NCBI GenBank assembly: GCA_023447635.1
Contig: JAEXNA010000098.1
Coordinates: 1 to 34,262 of the forward strand
Length of the DNA: 34,262 nt
Source of the DNA: Vulcanimicrobiota bacterium
GTDB taxonomy: Bacteria; Vulcanimicrobiota; Xenobia; Xenobiales; JADMJV01
Reading direction: 5' to 3'
Made by a program: the position numbers and the translations under genes. The notes below the pieces were generated by a model. That model did no database searches. It worked only from the letters and a program-made list of their open reading frames with translations, and was not told the origin of the DNA. Below are positions 7,237 through 16,522 of this stretch, piece by piece (positions within the stretch are counted from its first letter, which is position 1; every line of letters begins with the position of its first letter).

Positions 7237-9663
7237 TTAGGCGAGACTATCTTGCAGGCTGGCCTCGACGCGCTCTGCGCCGCGGCCGTCCCGCTCGGGG
7301 CGAATCACTTTCGCCTGGTTGGCCACCGGTCCCAGTCGCTTCGAGACTTCCGGCAGGGCGACCGCCAGAACCTGCTCGACGTGCTCGGCCAGCACGAACT
7401 CCATCTCGTCGCGCGCCGACTGAGGCAGCTTCTGCAGATCCTTTTCGTTGAGAGCGGGCAGAATCACCGTCTTGACTCCCTGGCGGCGGGCCGCCAGCAC
7501 TTTCTCCTTGATCCCGCCTACCGGCAAGACCAGGCCGGCCAGCGTCACCTCGCCCGTCATCGCCACGTCGTGGCGAATCGGGATGTTCGTGTAGGCCGAG
7601 GCCAGCGCCGTCACCATCGTGACGCCCGCCGACGGACCGTCCTTGGGGATCGCTCCCGCCGGGACGTGCACGTGCAGCCCGCCTTCGGACACGGTTTCCT
7701 TCGAAAGACCGAAGTCTTCGGCCCGGTTCAGGATGATGGACTGCGCGGCCTTGACCGATTCGCTCATCACCTCGCCGAGCTGTCCGGTTACGGTCAGCCC
7801 CTTCCCGGACGGGATACGCAGCGCCTCGACATAGAGCACGTCGCCTCCGACCGGAGTCCAGGCCAGACCCGTAGCTACGCCCACCGCGTCTTTATCGCGA
7901 GCTTTATCCTTGACGATCCGGTCCGGGCCAAGCAGGTCGAAGACCAGCGACTGGTCTACCTTCACCGGCTGACCGGTCTCGTTTTCCAGATGGCGCAGCG
8001 CCAGCTTGCGGCTGAGTTTGGCCAGCGAACGTTCTAGCGAGCGCACGCCGGCTTCCCGGGTGTAAGAGCGGATCAGCTCGTGCAGCGCTTCGTCGGTGAC
8101 CTCGATGTCCTCGACTTTGAGTCCGGCATCCTGCAACTGACGGGGCACCAGGTAGCGACGAGCGATCGCGAACTTTTCGTCTTCAGTATAGCCCGAGAGG
8201 CGGATGATCTCCATGCGGTCGAGCAGCGGTCCGGGGATCCCGTCGGTCGTGTTGGCGGTCAGGATGAACATCGTCTTGGACAGGTCGAACGGCAGGTCCA
8301 GATAGTTGTCTCGGAACTTGTCGTTCTGAGCCGGGTCGATGACTTCGAGCAGGGCTGCCGCAGGGTCGCCGCGGAAGCCGCGGCCCAGCTTGTCGACCTC
8401 GTCGAGCATCAGCACGGGGTTTCTGGTTCCGGCCCGCCGTAGCGCCGTCAGCAAACGCCCCGGCAGAGCGCCCACGTAGGTGCGGCGATGCCCGCGCAGC
8501 TCGGCTTCATCGGAGAGTCCGCCCAAGGCGACCCGTTCGAACTTGCGTCCGATCGCTTTGGCGATGGACTGCCCCAGCGAGGTTTTACCGACGCCGGGAG
8601 GCCCAACAAAGAGCAGAATCGGTGACTTCGCTTCACTGTTGAGACGCATCACGGCCAGATGCTCGAGGATACGCTCCTTGATCTCTTCCAAGCCGTGATG
8701 GTCGTCGTCGAGCACCTTACGCGCTTCGCCCAGCTTGAACTCGTCGGGTGTCGTGGTGTCCCAGGGCAGGTCCAGCGCCAGCTCGACGTAGCCCCGAGTG
8801 ATCTGGTAGTCGGGCGAGGACGGATTGGCCCGCTCCAGCCGGTCGATCTCTTTCTTCAGCTCTTTACGAACCTCGTCGCTGAGCTGCAGCTCTTCGAGTC
8901 GATTGCGGAACGTCTCGACCTCTTCGGCCTCACCGCCCTCTTCGCCCAGCTCTTCGCGGATCGAGCGAAGCTGGCGGCGCAGGATATGCTCGCGCTGCTC
9001 TTTGTCCAGCTTCTCTTTGGTGTTCGAGCTGATCTCGCGGCGCAGTTGAGCCACCTCGAGCTCGTACTTCAGGGTCTCGAGGGTGGTTTTCAGAACGTCG
9101 ATGCGGCTCTCGGCCTCCAGGATTTTCTGACTTTTCTCGATCGACAAGCCGGCAGCGGGAGCCAGGAAATAGGCCAGCTGCAGCGGCTCGGTAAGATGAG
9201 TGGTCAGGGGGACCAGGTTCTGTCCATGAGGGCCAGCCAGCTCCAGGAACTTCTGAGCCACGCCCTGCAGTTCACGGTGCAGCGCTTCGACCTCGGAGCC
9301 TTCGTCGGTCAGAGGGGCCAGGATTTCGACCTCGGCCTCGAGATGTTTGCCGCCCTTGGTGGTCTTGAAATCCATGTCGAGCAGGCGGGCCCGGCCGATG
9401 CCGGTCAGCAGCACCTCGATGCGGCGCCCGTGCTGGTAAATCTTCTGAATGCGCACCAGGGTGCCCACTCGGTAAAGCTGGTCGATGGTCGGGTTTTCGA
9501 CCACGGGGTCGGTCTGAGTGACCACGAAAAGAGTGCTCTCTTCGGATTCGGTGGCCACGCGAACGGCTTCTTGCGAGGTCTCCCGGGCCACCGTGATGGG
9601 CATCATCGCGTAGGGGAACATCACGGCGTTGCGCAGGGTCACCATAGGGTAAGTGGCGTTCAA
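7237..9663 (-). CDS. lon: ATP-dependent protease La (Lon)
   Basis: This 808-residue protein is a LonA-type cytoplasmic AAA+ protease that degrades misfolded and regulatory proteins. It has the N-terminal substrate-binding domain (1-200), a coiled-coil stretch (about 195-275), the AAA+ module with Walker A GPPGVGKT (354-361) and Walker B VLMLDEVDK (from 417), and the C-terminal Ser-Lys protease domain with S678 in KDGPSAG and K721 in GGIKEK. The length matches the family. The start is TTG at 9663: on the minus strand AGAAGG lies 7 nt before it, whereas the next ATG, six codons in, has no such site. I see no CIRCE- or HAIR-type heat-shock element in the 201-nt gap to the divergent subtilase gene. 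Confidence 0.97.
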   Translation of the reverse strand: MNATYPMVTLRNAVMFPYAMMPITVARETSQEAVRVATESEESTLFVVTQTDPVVENPTIDQLYRVGTLVRIQKIYQHGRRIEVLLTGIGRARLLDMDFKTTKGGKHLEAEVEILAPLTDEGSEVEALHRELQGVAQKFLELAGPHGQNLVPLTTHLTEPLQLAYFLAPAAGLSIEKSQKILEAESRIDVLKTTLETLKYELEVAQLRREISSNTKEKLDKEQREHILRRQLRSIREELGEEGGEAEEVETFRNRLEELQLSDEVRKELKKEIDRLERANPSSPDYQITRGYVELALDLPWDTTTPDEFKLGEARKVLDDDHHGLEEIKERILEHLAVMRLNSEAKSPILLFVGPPGVGKTSLGQSIAKAIGRKFERVALGGLSDEAELRGHRRTYVGALPGRLLTALRRAGTRNPVLMLDEVDKLGRGFRGDPAAALLEVIDPAQNDKFRDNYLDLPFDLSKTMFILTANTTDGIPGPLLDRMEIIRLSGYTEDEKFAIARRYLVPRQLQDAGLKVEDIEVTDEALHELIRSYTREAGVRSLERSLAKLSRKLALRHLENETGQPVKVDQSLVFDLLGPDRIVKDKARDKDAVGVATGLAWTPVGGDVLYVEALRIPSGKGLTVTGQLGEVMSESVKAAQSIILNRAEDFGLSKETVSEGGLHVHVPAGAIPKDGPSAGVTMVTALASAYTNIPIRHDVAMTGEVTLAGLVLPVGGIKEKVLAARRQGVKTVILPALNEKDLQKLPQSARDEMEFVLAEHVEQVLAVALPEVSKRLGPVANQAKVIRPERDGRGAERVEASLQDSLA

Positions 9664-9864
9664 ATCGGGACCTTCTTTCTTTGTCAGCCGGGGACGGGGC
9701 TTGCTCGTCCTCTACCAGGCTGTGCGGCAAGAATATCTGACCGAGCGGTTCGGAAGCGATGGCGGCGGGTTAGAATTCCGTTAGCGAAGGTTGACGACGA
9801 TCACTGAAGCGAGTCCTATCTCCCGGTAATCTGCGAATATCCCAGATTCTCACGGAGGTGTCCC

Positions 9865-11133
9865 TTGGACAAACTCTCTTTTCATAATAGCAACAGTCTC
9901 GTCGGCCGGGTGGCTAATGCCGCGCTGAAGTTCGCCCCGCCCTTCCCCATCGGGCCGGCCGAAAGACAACCTTCGGCCATGGAAAAAACCGGGGTCGAAT
10001 ATCGTGGCGCTTTCCAACCCGCCAATGATATTCCCGGCACTCTCTACGTCAATGACACCTTCACGCCGTCGTTCGCGAACTGGTCGGACATCAATGATGT
10101 GACCCACGGAGTCATGGTAGCCGAATCGGCTCGCCAGCTCGGCTTTTCTGGACCGCTGCTGGGACAGGAGAGTTCTGTCCCGGGCTACGGTCAGGGCCTC
10201 CCCGAGTGGGCCTCCAAGGTATCCACCCCCTCGGAAAGCGCCAGGGAAGCCCGCGGCAAGCTCGAGAGTTATGCCGCCGGCCAGGCCTGCTCGCTGCTCG
10301 AGAGGTCGACAGAATACCTGAACGGGCTTACCAAACACGGCGTGAAAGATTCTGCCGTGAATATATCTTATGGACTCAACGTTGCTAAAAGCGCCAACTC
10401 CCTTTACGATCAGCTAAGTCCCGCGATGCGGGCCGCTCCCGAGGACCGCAACCCGGGTCTTCTGGATTCTCGAGGGCTGCTCGACAACGCGATCCAGGCC
10501 TTCGGGCTCGACGAGACCAAGCTGCGTAGCGCCGACCGCGAAGTGCGGGACATCGAGCAAGCCAAGCTTCTCCAGGGGCTTCTTGACGCCTCCGAGGCCG
10601 CTTACAGCGGAAGCGCTGTGCAAGCCGATCGAAAGCTCTACAATCAGGCTGTGAAAACGTTCGAGGCGGGCCACAACTCGGTGGTCGTCTCGGCTGGGAA
10701 CCAGGGTGAAGACATGCATCTCATCAGGGGCTTGGTCCCCACCCAGAAGCTGAGAGAGCCAGGAAACATGACCGAAAACGTCCTGGAGAACAACGATGTG
10801 ACCCTGGTCGGTTCCACCGAGCACGCCCCGGGCCAGCTTTTCACCCGGCGAGCCGCCTACACCAGCCCCAGCGCGGAGATCGATATCTACGCCCCCGGCT
10901 GGCTGGAGTCGTCCAGGCTCGGAGTCAAGGACGTCGAGGGCACGTCCTTCGCGGCCCCTCGGGTTGCCGCCCTGATGGCCGAAATCCATCGTCGTAACCC
11001 GGGAATCAGCAGCGTCAAGGCGGAAGGACTGCTTATGCAGCAGCTGAGCCACACCGTGGAGGACCAGAGCGGAGCGTACCCTACCCTGGACCTCGAGCGC
11101 ACCCAGAGGTTTCTGGCCGACCGGACCTTCTAG
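9865..11133 (+). CDS. Diverged subtilase (S8 family) without signal peptide
   Basis: This 422-residue protein has the S8 triad in order: Asp in YVNDTF (D64), His in VTHGVM (H81), the oxyanion Asn in SAGNQ (N279) and Ser in EGTSFAAP (S361). NISYG at 166-170 matches the strand usually read as INMS. The Asp and His motifs are degenerate compared with typical DTG and HGTHVA. D64 and H81 are only 17 residues apart, and about 110 residues rich in charged helix (170-275) separate the NISYG strand from the oxyanion Asn. No signal peptide or clear propeptide is visible, so it may act in the cytoplasm or leave by another route. The start is TTG 9865, with GGAGG (9854-9858) 6 nt upstream. It lies 3 nt before the BtuF-like gene, so the two are probably co-transcribed, divergent from lon. 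S8 fold is fairly sure; activity and target are unknown. Confidence 0.8.
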   Translation: MDKLSFHNSNSLVGRVANAALKFAPPFPIGPAERQPSAMEKTGVEYRGAFQPANDIPGTLYVNDTFTPSFANWSDINDVTHGVMVAESARQLGFSGPLLGQESSVPGYGQGLPEWASKVSTPSESAREARGKLESYAAGQACSLLERSTEYLNGLTKHGVKDSAVNISYGLNVAKSANSLYDQLSPAMRAAPEDRNPGLLDSRGLLDNAIQAFGLDETKLRSADREVRDIEQAKLLQGLLDASEAAYSGSAVQADRKLYNQAVKTFEAGHNSVVVSAGNQGEDMHLIRGLVPTQKLREPGNMTENVLENNDVTLVGSTEHAPGQLFTRRAAYTSPSAEIDIYAPGWLESSRLGVKDVEGTSFAAPRVAALMAEIHRRNPGISSVKAEGLLMQQLSHTVEDQSGAYPTLDLERTQRFLADRTF

Positions 11134-11136
11134 GCG

Positions 11137-11877
11137 ATGACTCGGGTCGTCTCTATGGTCCCTTCCTGGACCGAGACTCTTCTCTGGGCCGGGGTAGAGG
11201 TGGTCGGTCGGACCCGGTTCTGTCTGCACCCCGAAACCGTGGTGGGAGGGATCCCGATCGTGGGAGGGACCAAGGACTGGAACCTGGACAAGGTCCAGGC
11301 GGCCGCGCCCGATCTCGTGGTCCTGGACCAGGAGGAGAACCCCCTCGCCATGGCCGAGGCCGGGCTACCCTACTGGGCCAGCCACGTGCGCGGGATCGGC
11401 TCCATGCCCGAGGCGCTTTCCGAGCTCGCTCAGCAGTTGCAGAACAGCCGTTTGGAAGCTCTGGCCCAGCGGTGGCACAAGGTCCTGCAGCGCCCCCGGC
11501 AGGTTGAGTTGACCCTCCTGCCGGGGGTGGTGGAGTGGGGCCGGCGGCCCCGGGGAGAGGTGGAGAACGTGGTCTACGTGATCTGGAAGGATCCGTGGAT
11601 GGCGGTGGGTCCGGAGACTTTCATCGGCTCGGTCCTGGCCCATCTGGGACTCTCTGTTTATCCGTTCGACAAGCCGTACCCCCAGGTCGAGCTCGAGGCC
11701 TTCCCCGAGAGCACACTGCTGCTGTTTTCTTCCGAGCCCTACCCGTTCTTACGCAAACGAGAGGGGCTGGACCGGCTGAAGACTCCCTACGCCTTTGTCG
11801 ACGGAGAGAGCTTCAGCTGGTTCGGAGTCCGCTCGCTGCGCTTCCTGGAGAACGCGCTCAGTCCTGATACTCGTTGA
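11137..11877 (+). CDS. BtuF-like helical-backbone metal receptor (cobalamin/metal-binding)
   Basis: This 246-residue protein resembles the periplasmic-binding class III fold of BtuF-like proteins. RVVSMVPSWTETL at the N-terminus is the hallmark opening strand. It is followed by GGTKDWNLDKV, PDLVVLDQEEN, and a second lobe with WKDPWMAVG and the TFIGSVLAHLG helix. Such proteins bind cobalamin or iron chelates for an ABC importer, but this copy has no signal peptide or lipobox and no permease or ATPase gene lies nearby. Cytoplasmic members of this family are common and of uncertain role. It starts 3 nt after the subtilase stop and its 3' end overlaps the convergent hydrolase gene by 20 nt. The family call is good; the ligand is not known. 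Confidence 0.78.
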   Translation: MTRVVSMVPSWTETLLWAGVEVVGRTRFCLHPETVVGGIPIVGGTKDWNLDKVQAAAPDLVVLDQEENPLAMAEAGLPYWASHVRGIGSMPEALSELAQQLQNSRLEALAQRWHKVLQRPRQVELTLLPGVVEWGRRPRGEVENVVYVIWKDPWMAVGPETFIGSVLAHLGLSVYPFDKPYPQVELEAFPESTLLLFSSEPYPFLRKREGLDRLKTPYAFVDGESFSWFGVRSLRFLENALSPDTR

Positions 11878-13561
11878 AGATCTTCAGCGCATAGAGGAAA
11901 GCGAAGATCGGTCCCTGGCCGTGGTCGGGATAGACCCATATCGGACGCTCGATCACGTCGCTGAAGGGCGAGAGGGAGTTCAGCTGGGTGTGGTCGATCT
12001 TGACCGCGTGTTTGATCTTGCCAGGATAGCGGGCGACCATGGTGTCCAGGTTGTTGGGAACCACGACCGAGTCCTTATCCAGGCTAACCATGCTGACGCT
12101 GTCGTCGGGAACGCCGCTCAGGTCCAGGTCGGCCCCTTCCAAGGCGGCCTGGAGCGCCGCGGCTCCGTCGCCTCCAGGCAGCATCTGGCCGTTGACCAGA
12201 GCCGCTACGCTGTTGGCCGTCGAGATCGGAAGCTCGAGCACTCCAGGATAGGTGCTGCCGTTGCCGCTCTGGCCGACACCGGCCAGGACCAGTTGAGTCG
12301 AAACCGTGGTGTTGGGCAAGGCAAACGCCTGAGCGATGTTAACGTGCTGGCCATTCACGGCCACAGCCGGCTGAAGGATCAGCGACGACGCCCGCATAGC
12401 AAAGAACTGGCTGTTGAAGACCTCGTCGTAGTCCGCCGTGGTCGTCGCGCCCAGCGAGTAGGTGGCGTAAGACAAGAAGGCGTCGGCGCTCAAGGCGGGC
12501 TTGGCCAGATTGACCACCGTGCTCGACTGGATGTTGTAAGGGTTGCCACCCTCCGTGCTGACGTTGTCGAAGAGGTAGTCGTAGGTGACATCGGAAGTGC
12601 TGTAGGCGCCCTCTAAGCCTACCGAGTGGGTCAACTGGTAAAACGGGTCCTGAAGCTGAGGGTTGGCCCGCAGATAGGTATTGAACCAGAGCGCGTACGA
12701 TCCGCCTTCGGAATATCCGGTCGAGAACAGCTTCAGCGCGGGGTCGCCGGGCTGCAGGTCAAAGGTCTCGGTGAGCAGCGGGATGGCTGCGTCGACCATA
12801 TCGACCGCCGTCTGAGCCGAGACTTCGGGGTACAGGACGTAGGGATGCACGTTCTGCCAGTCCACACCCTGACCGACATAGTCCGGGGTGATCACCACGT
12901 AGCCCTGGGAGGCAAAAACCTGGGCGCATAGCTGGGTTTCACCGTGCTGGAAATCCGATCCGACCTGTGCCTTGTTGAAAGTCGTACCGTGGAAATAGAC
13001 GACGACGCCACGAAGTTCCGATTTGTCGATCCCCTGCGGGATCAGCACGCCGCCCGAAACGGAGAACGTCTGCTCCCCCTGGGGCAGCGGAACCGTGGTG
13101 CTGTAGTTCAGGGTCTGAAAGGCCACCCCGGTGACCCCGGCAGCATTGTTCTCGATCGGCTGGGCGTCAAGGTCGAAGTAGCCGGCGTCGGGCTGGCTCT
13201 TGATGAAATCGATGTTGGCTACGACTTCAGGGGTGCTCTCGGTCACTCCCAGCGGCTGGCTCAGCGAACCAAACAGGGTCTCGTAGTCGGCCTCGAGCTG
13301 AGCTACGGAAAGGCTTTGCGGAACGTCGGTCCCCTGCCGGTTGACCCCGCCGACGACCAGATCGTCGAGATGGTCGCGCGGGACCAGGCGAAGCGCTGTT
13401 TCGGGGTCCTCGACCGCGGCCAGATCAGCCAGTTGGCGATCCGTCGGCGGAGTGTTCCCTTGCGGCGAGGCGGTCACCACAAAGTCGTTGCTGCTCCCGC
13501 AGCCCGCCATCACCATCGCCACGACGGCGGCGCCCAGCGCCTTCTTCACTCTTCCGTTCAT
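11858..13561 (-). CDS. Secreted lipoprotein alpha/beta hydrolase
   Basis: This 567-residue protein starts with a lipoprotein signal (MNGRVKK, hydrophobic stretch, lipobox MAGC with C21). The alpha/beta-hydrolase core carries an oxyanion-hole HGT (191-193), a nucleophile elbow GYSEGG with S284, a likely acid D497 in LDKDSVVVP and a likely base H524 in IDHTQL. This resembles secreted lipase/esterase or peptidase-like hydrolases; the substrate cannot be told. An insertion of about 200 residues sits between nucleophile and acid, with several Asn/Ser-rich segments. The start ATG 13561 has AGGAG 8 nt upstream. The last 20 nt overlap the 3' end of the BtuF-like gene on the other strand. No co-transcribed neighbour is clear. 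Confidence 0.82.
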   Translation of the reverse strand: MNGRVKKALGAAVVAMVMAGCGSSNDFVVTASPQGNTPPTDRQLADLAAVEDPETALRLVPRDHLDDLVVGGVNRQGTDVPQSLSVAQLEADYETLFGSLSQPLGVTESTPEVVANIDFIKSQPDAGYFDLDAQPIENNAAGVTGVAFQTLNYSTTVPLPQGEQTFSVSGGVLIPQGIDKSELRGVVVYFHGTTFNKAQVGSDFQHGETQLCAQVFASQGYVVITPDYVGQGVDWQNVHPYVLYPEVSAQTAVDMVDAAIPLLTETFDLQPGDPALKLFSTGYSEGGSYALWFNTYLRANPQLQDPFYQLTHSVGLEGAYSTSDVTYDYLFDNVSTEGGNPYNIQSSTVVNLAKPALSADAFLSYATYSLGATTTADYDEVFNSQFFAMRASSLILQPAVAVNGQHVNIAQAFALPNTTVSTQLVLAGVGQSGNGSTYPGVLELPISTANSVAALVNGQMLPGGDGAAALQAALEGADLDLSGVPDDSVSMVSLDKDSVVVPNNLDTMVARYPGKIKHAVKIDHTQLNSLSPFSDVIERPIWVYPDHGQGPIFAFLYALKIFNEYQD

Positions 13562-13686
13562 AACCCACACTCCTGGAAAAAACTGACCCGGCTTTCGCGG
13601 ATTCGAAAGGTTCTCCCCTCTCGAAGCCGAGACCGCCTGACTACGACGCGTCGAACCCGAAAGGAGTTCCCGAGGCCTGGCCCAGG

Positions 13687-16350
13687 CTACAGCGAGGTGC
13701 GACACGAGGTCGCGTCTTTGGGCTCGGCAAGGTCCTCCAGACACCGCGCCACCAGGGCGGTCCATCCGGTCTGGTGGCAGGCGCCCAACCCCTTGCCGGT
13801 GTCGGCGTGGAAGTACTCGTGAAACAGCTTGCCCTCGGTCCAGAGCTCTCTGGGTTCCTTTTGTGAAACGTTGGGAACGGCCGGAATAACTCCCCCCTCA
13901 TCTTCCCGAAACAGGGACACCAGGCGGTTCTCGAGCTCCCGCGCAGCTTCGAGCAGCGTCACCATGTTGCCGCTTCCGGTGGGAAGTTCCAGGGTGAAGC
14001 TGTCGCCATAGAAGGCGTAGTAGCGCTTCAGAGCGTCGATCAACAGATAGTTGATGGGGAACCAGATCGGCCCGCGCCAGTTCGAGTTGCCGCCGAACAT
14101 GCCGGTTTGCGACTCGCCCGGCTCGTAGCGGACTCCGAAGGTCTGCCCGCCGTAGTCGATGCTGAACGGCTCGTCCTCGTGAACCCGGGACAGCGAGCGG
14201 ATGCCGAAGGGCGAAAGGAACTCGTCCTCGTCGAACATCCGCTCGAGCAGCGCTCGGAAACGAGCCTCGGGGACCAGCGACAGCAGCATGCGGTTGCCGT
14301 CCTCGCTGAACTGGAAATGCCGGCCCAGGTCGGGGTCTTCTTTCAGGAACCAGCTCATCCGCTTTTCGAACCCGTCCATCCGGCCGATCTGCTCGCGGTC
14401 CAGAATTTCGACCGCGATCATCGGCAGCAGGCCGACCAGCGAGCGGATCCGCATGGGGATATGCGGCCCGTTGTGAGGCAGCACGAAGTCGTAGTAGAAG
14501 CGGTCCTCGTCGTGCCAGAGTCCGTTACCGCAGTCCGAATTCACCGAGTTCGAAATGGCCACGAAGTGCTCGAAGAACTTCGAGGCGATGTCCTGATACG
14601 ACTCGTTTTCGCTGGCCAGTTCGAACGCCATCTGCAGCATGCGAAGGCCGAAGAACCCCATCCAGGCCGTGGCGTCGGCCTGTTTCAGTTCGCCGATCGA
14701 ACGGGGGAAGCGGCTGCGGTCGAAAGCCCCGATATTATCCAGTCCCAGGAAGCCGCCGGTGAACACATTGTCGCCGTCGGCATCGGTGCGGTTGACCCAC
14801 CAGGTGAAGTTCAGCAAGAGCTTGTGAAAGGCGCGCTCCAGGAAGGCTCGGTCGGTGCCCCCGGTGGCTCGATAGACGCGCAGGCAGGCCCAGGCGTGGA
14901 CCGGCGGGTTGACGTCCGAGAAGTTGAACTCGTAGGCCGGTAGCTGCCCGTTCGGGTGCATGTACCACTCGCGCAGCATCAGCAGAAGCTGCTCCTTGGC
15001 CAGGTGCGGGTCGACGGTGGCGACCGGGTAGGCGTGAAAGGCCAGGTCCCAAGCCGCGTACCAGGGGTACTCCCAGGTGTCCGGCATCAGGATGATGTCG
15101 CGGTTGTACAGATTGCCCGCCCAGTTCAGGTTACGCCCACGATAGCGCGGTTCGGGCGGAGCGGGCTGCGTCGGATCGCCGTCCAGCCACGGCTGCACGG
15201 CGTAGAAGTAAAACTGCTTCGACCAGAGCAGACCGGCATAGGCCTGTCGCCAGATCTCGCGGTCCTCGGGCGCCAAACCGGGGTCCAGGGCCTGATAGAA
15301 CAGGTCGGCCTCCTGGCGGCGCTTTTTCAGGGTGGCGTCAAAACTGCCGAACGGCTTCTCGCCGGCGCTCGCCCCCGCGCCCAGGACGAAGTCGAAGCTA
15401 ACCGAGCCGCCCGCGGGAACCTCGAGTCGGTAGAGGACAGCGGCCTTGGTCCCCCGCCGCTGTGGATTGACGGCCTCCGGTTGGTCCTCGACCAGGTAGC
15501 GATGGAAGGCGTTCTTGACGTAAGGCGTCTCGTTGGCTGCCCCGTACAGCCCTTCGAGATCGGTCTCGTTCTCGGTGAACAGCACTTCCTCGGTGGCCTG
15601 CCGCCAGGCGAAGAACATCTCGCCCAGTTCGTCGTGCTCGAGTTCCAGGCTCTGCCCGTCGACGAACCCTAGCTCGGGTCGGGGGCCGTAGTCCTCGCCC
15701 TCACGCCCCCACTTCCAGACGTTGCGATACCAGATCTGGGCCAGCAGACAGAGCGGAGCGGCCTCTGAGCCGCGGTTGCTGACGGTGTAGCGGATCAGCG
15801 TGGTGTCGGGATCGCCCTTGGCGTACTCGACGTCGAGGTCGAAGAAAGCGCCGTCGTCGAAGAGATCGGTGTCGGTGATCTCGTACTCGTCGTCGTCACG
15901 ACCGAGTTCAGAGTTGACCTGGCGCAGTTCGCTGTACGGGAAAGCCGCATGAGGGTAGCGATAGCGCGCCTTGCAGTACGAGTGAGTGGGAGTGGCGTCG
16001 AGGAAGTAGTAGACCTCCTTGACGTCTTCGCCGTGGTTCCCTTCGGGCCCGGTCAGGCCAAACAGGCGCTCTTTGAGGTGGTCGTCGCGACCGTTCCACA
16101 GAGCGGGCGCCAGAGCGACGCGGCACTGGCGGTCGCACCAGCCCAGCAGGCCGTCTTCGCCCCAGCGGTAGACCCGGCTGCGCGAGGTCTCGTAACCAAA
16201 GGAGCCCCAACTGTTGCCGCCTTTCGAGTAGTCCTCGCGAACGGTGGCCCACTGACGAACCGGAAGGTAGGTACCCCACCGTTTCCAGTTTTTGGACCGG
16301 CTCTCATCTTCGGCCAGGCGCTTTCCTTCGGCGGTGTGTTTGGCTTTCAT
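13687..16350 (-). CDS. GH63/MGH1-like glycoside hydrolase
   Basis: This 887-residue protein resembles bacterial members of the GH63/mannosylglycerate-hydrolase-like group, which have an N-terminal beta-sandwich and a C-terminal (alpha/alpha)6 barrel. Near the N-terminus come WGTYLPVRQW, TVREDYS and YRWGEDGLLG (about 25-70), typical of this group. The barrel contains WEYPWYAAWD (D435, candidate general acid), HPNGQLPAYEFNFSD (465-479), GGNSNWRGPIW (753-763) and FHEYFHADTGKG (843-854; E845 candidate base). There is no signal peptide, so it is probably cytoplasmic and acts on an internal alpha-glucoside or compatible solute. The start ATG 16350 matches where the homologous sequence begins. A GTG at 16386 with AAGGAG upstream is an alternative adding 12 residues. 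The substrate is not determined. Confidence 0.85.
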   Translation of the reverse strand: MKAKHTAEGKRLAEDESRSKNWKRWGTYLPVRQWATVREDYSKGGNSWGSFGYETSRSRVYRWGEDGLLGWCDRQCRVALAPALWNGRDDHLKERLFGLTGPEGNHGEDVKEVYYFLDATPTHSYCKARYRYPHAAFPYSELRQVNSELGRDDDEYEITDTDLFDDGAFFDLDVEYAKGDPDTTLIRYTVSNRGSEAAPLCLLAQIWYRNVWKWGREGEDYGPRPELGFVDGQSLELEHDELGEMFFAWRQATEEVLFTENETDLEGLYGAANETPYVKNAFHRYLVEDQPEAVNPQRRGTKAAVLYRLEVPAGGSVSFDFVLGAGASAGEKPFGSFDATLKKRRQEADLFYQALDPGLAPEDREIWRQAYAGLLWSKQFYFYAVQPWLDGDPTQPAPPEPRYRGRNLNWAGNLYNRDIILMPDTWEYPWYAAWDLAFHAYPVATVDPHLAKEQLLLMLREWYMHPNGQLPAYEFNFSDVNPPVHAWACLRVYRATGGTDRAFLERAFHKLLLNFTWWVNRTDADGDNVFTGGFLGLDNIGAFDRSRFPRSIGELKQADATAWMGFFGLRMLQMAFELASENESYQDIASKFFEHFVAISNSVNSDCGNGLWHDEDRFYYDFVLPHNGPHIPMRIRSLVGLLPMIAVEILDREQIGRMDGFEKRMSWFLKEDPDLGRHFQFSEDGNRMLLSLVPEARFRALLERMFDEDEFLSPFGIRSLSRVHEDEPFSIDYGGQTFGVRYEPGESQTGMFGGNSNWRGPIWFPINYLLIDALKRYYAFYGDSFTLELPTGSGNMVTLLEAARELENRLVSLFREDEGGVIPAVPNVSQKEPRELWTEGKLFHEYFHADTGKGLGACHQTGWTALVARCLEDLAEPKDATSCRTSL

Positions 16351-16522
16351 AACGACCCACGCTCCCTTCGAGCGACCTTTTTCCACCTCGGGAGGAACTC
16401 CTTGACCCGATCTCTCCGCTGCGCCTCCAACCCCCTCCGGCCTCCAATCTCCTTCTATCTTTCATCCGGCCTCCGGTCCCCCGCCGACAGGAGCCAGAAG
16501 CAGGCCTTGAGAAATTTTCTCG

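Noticed and set aside
8659..9807. 382-residue plus-strand frame opposite lon
   Set aside because: It is a shadow of Lon, with no ribosome site or recognisable domain.
11795..13822. Several long plus-strand frames opposite the lipoprotein hydrolase
   Set aside because: They mirror the hydrolase codons; the minus-strand protein has a lipobox and a catalytic triad.
16351..16386. GTG start for the glycosidase 12 codons upstream
   Set aside because: It has a possible AAGGAG, but the added residues are not part of the family sequence; kept only as an alternative.
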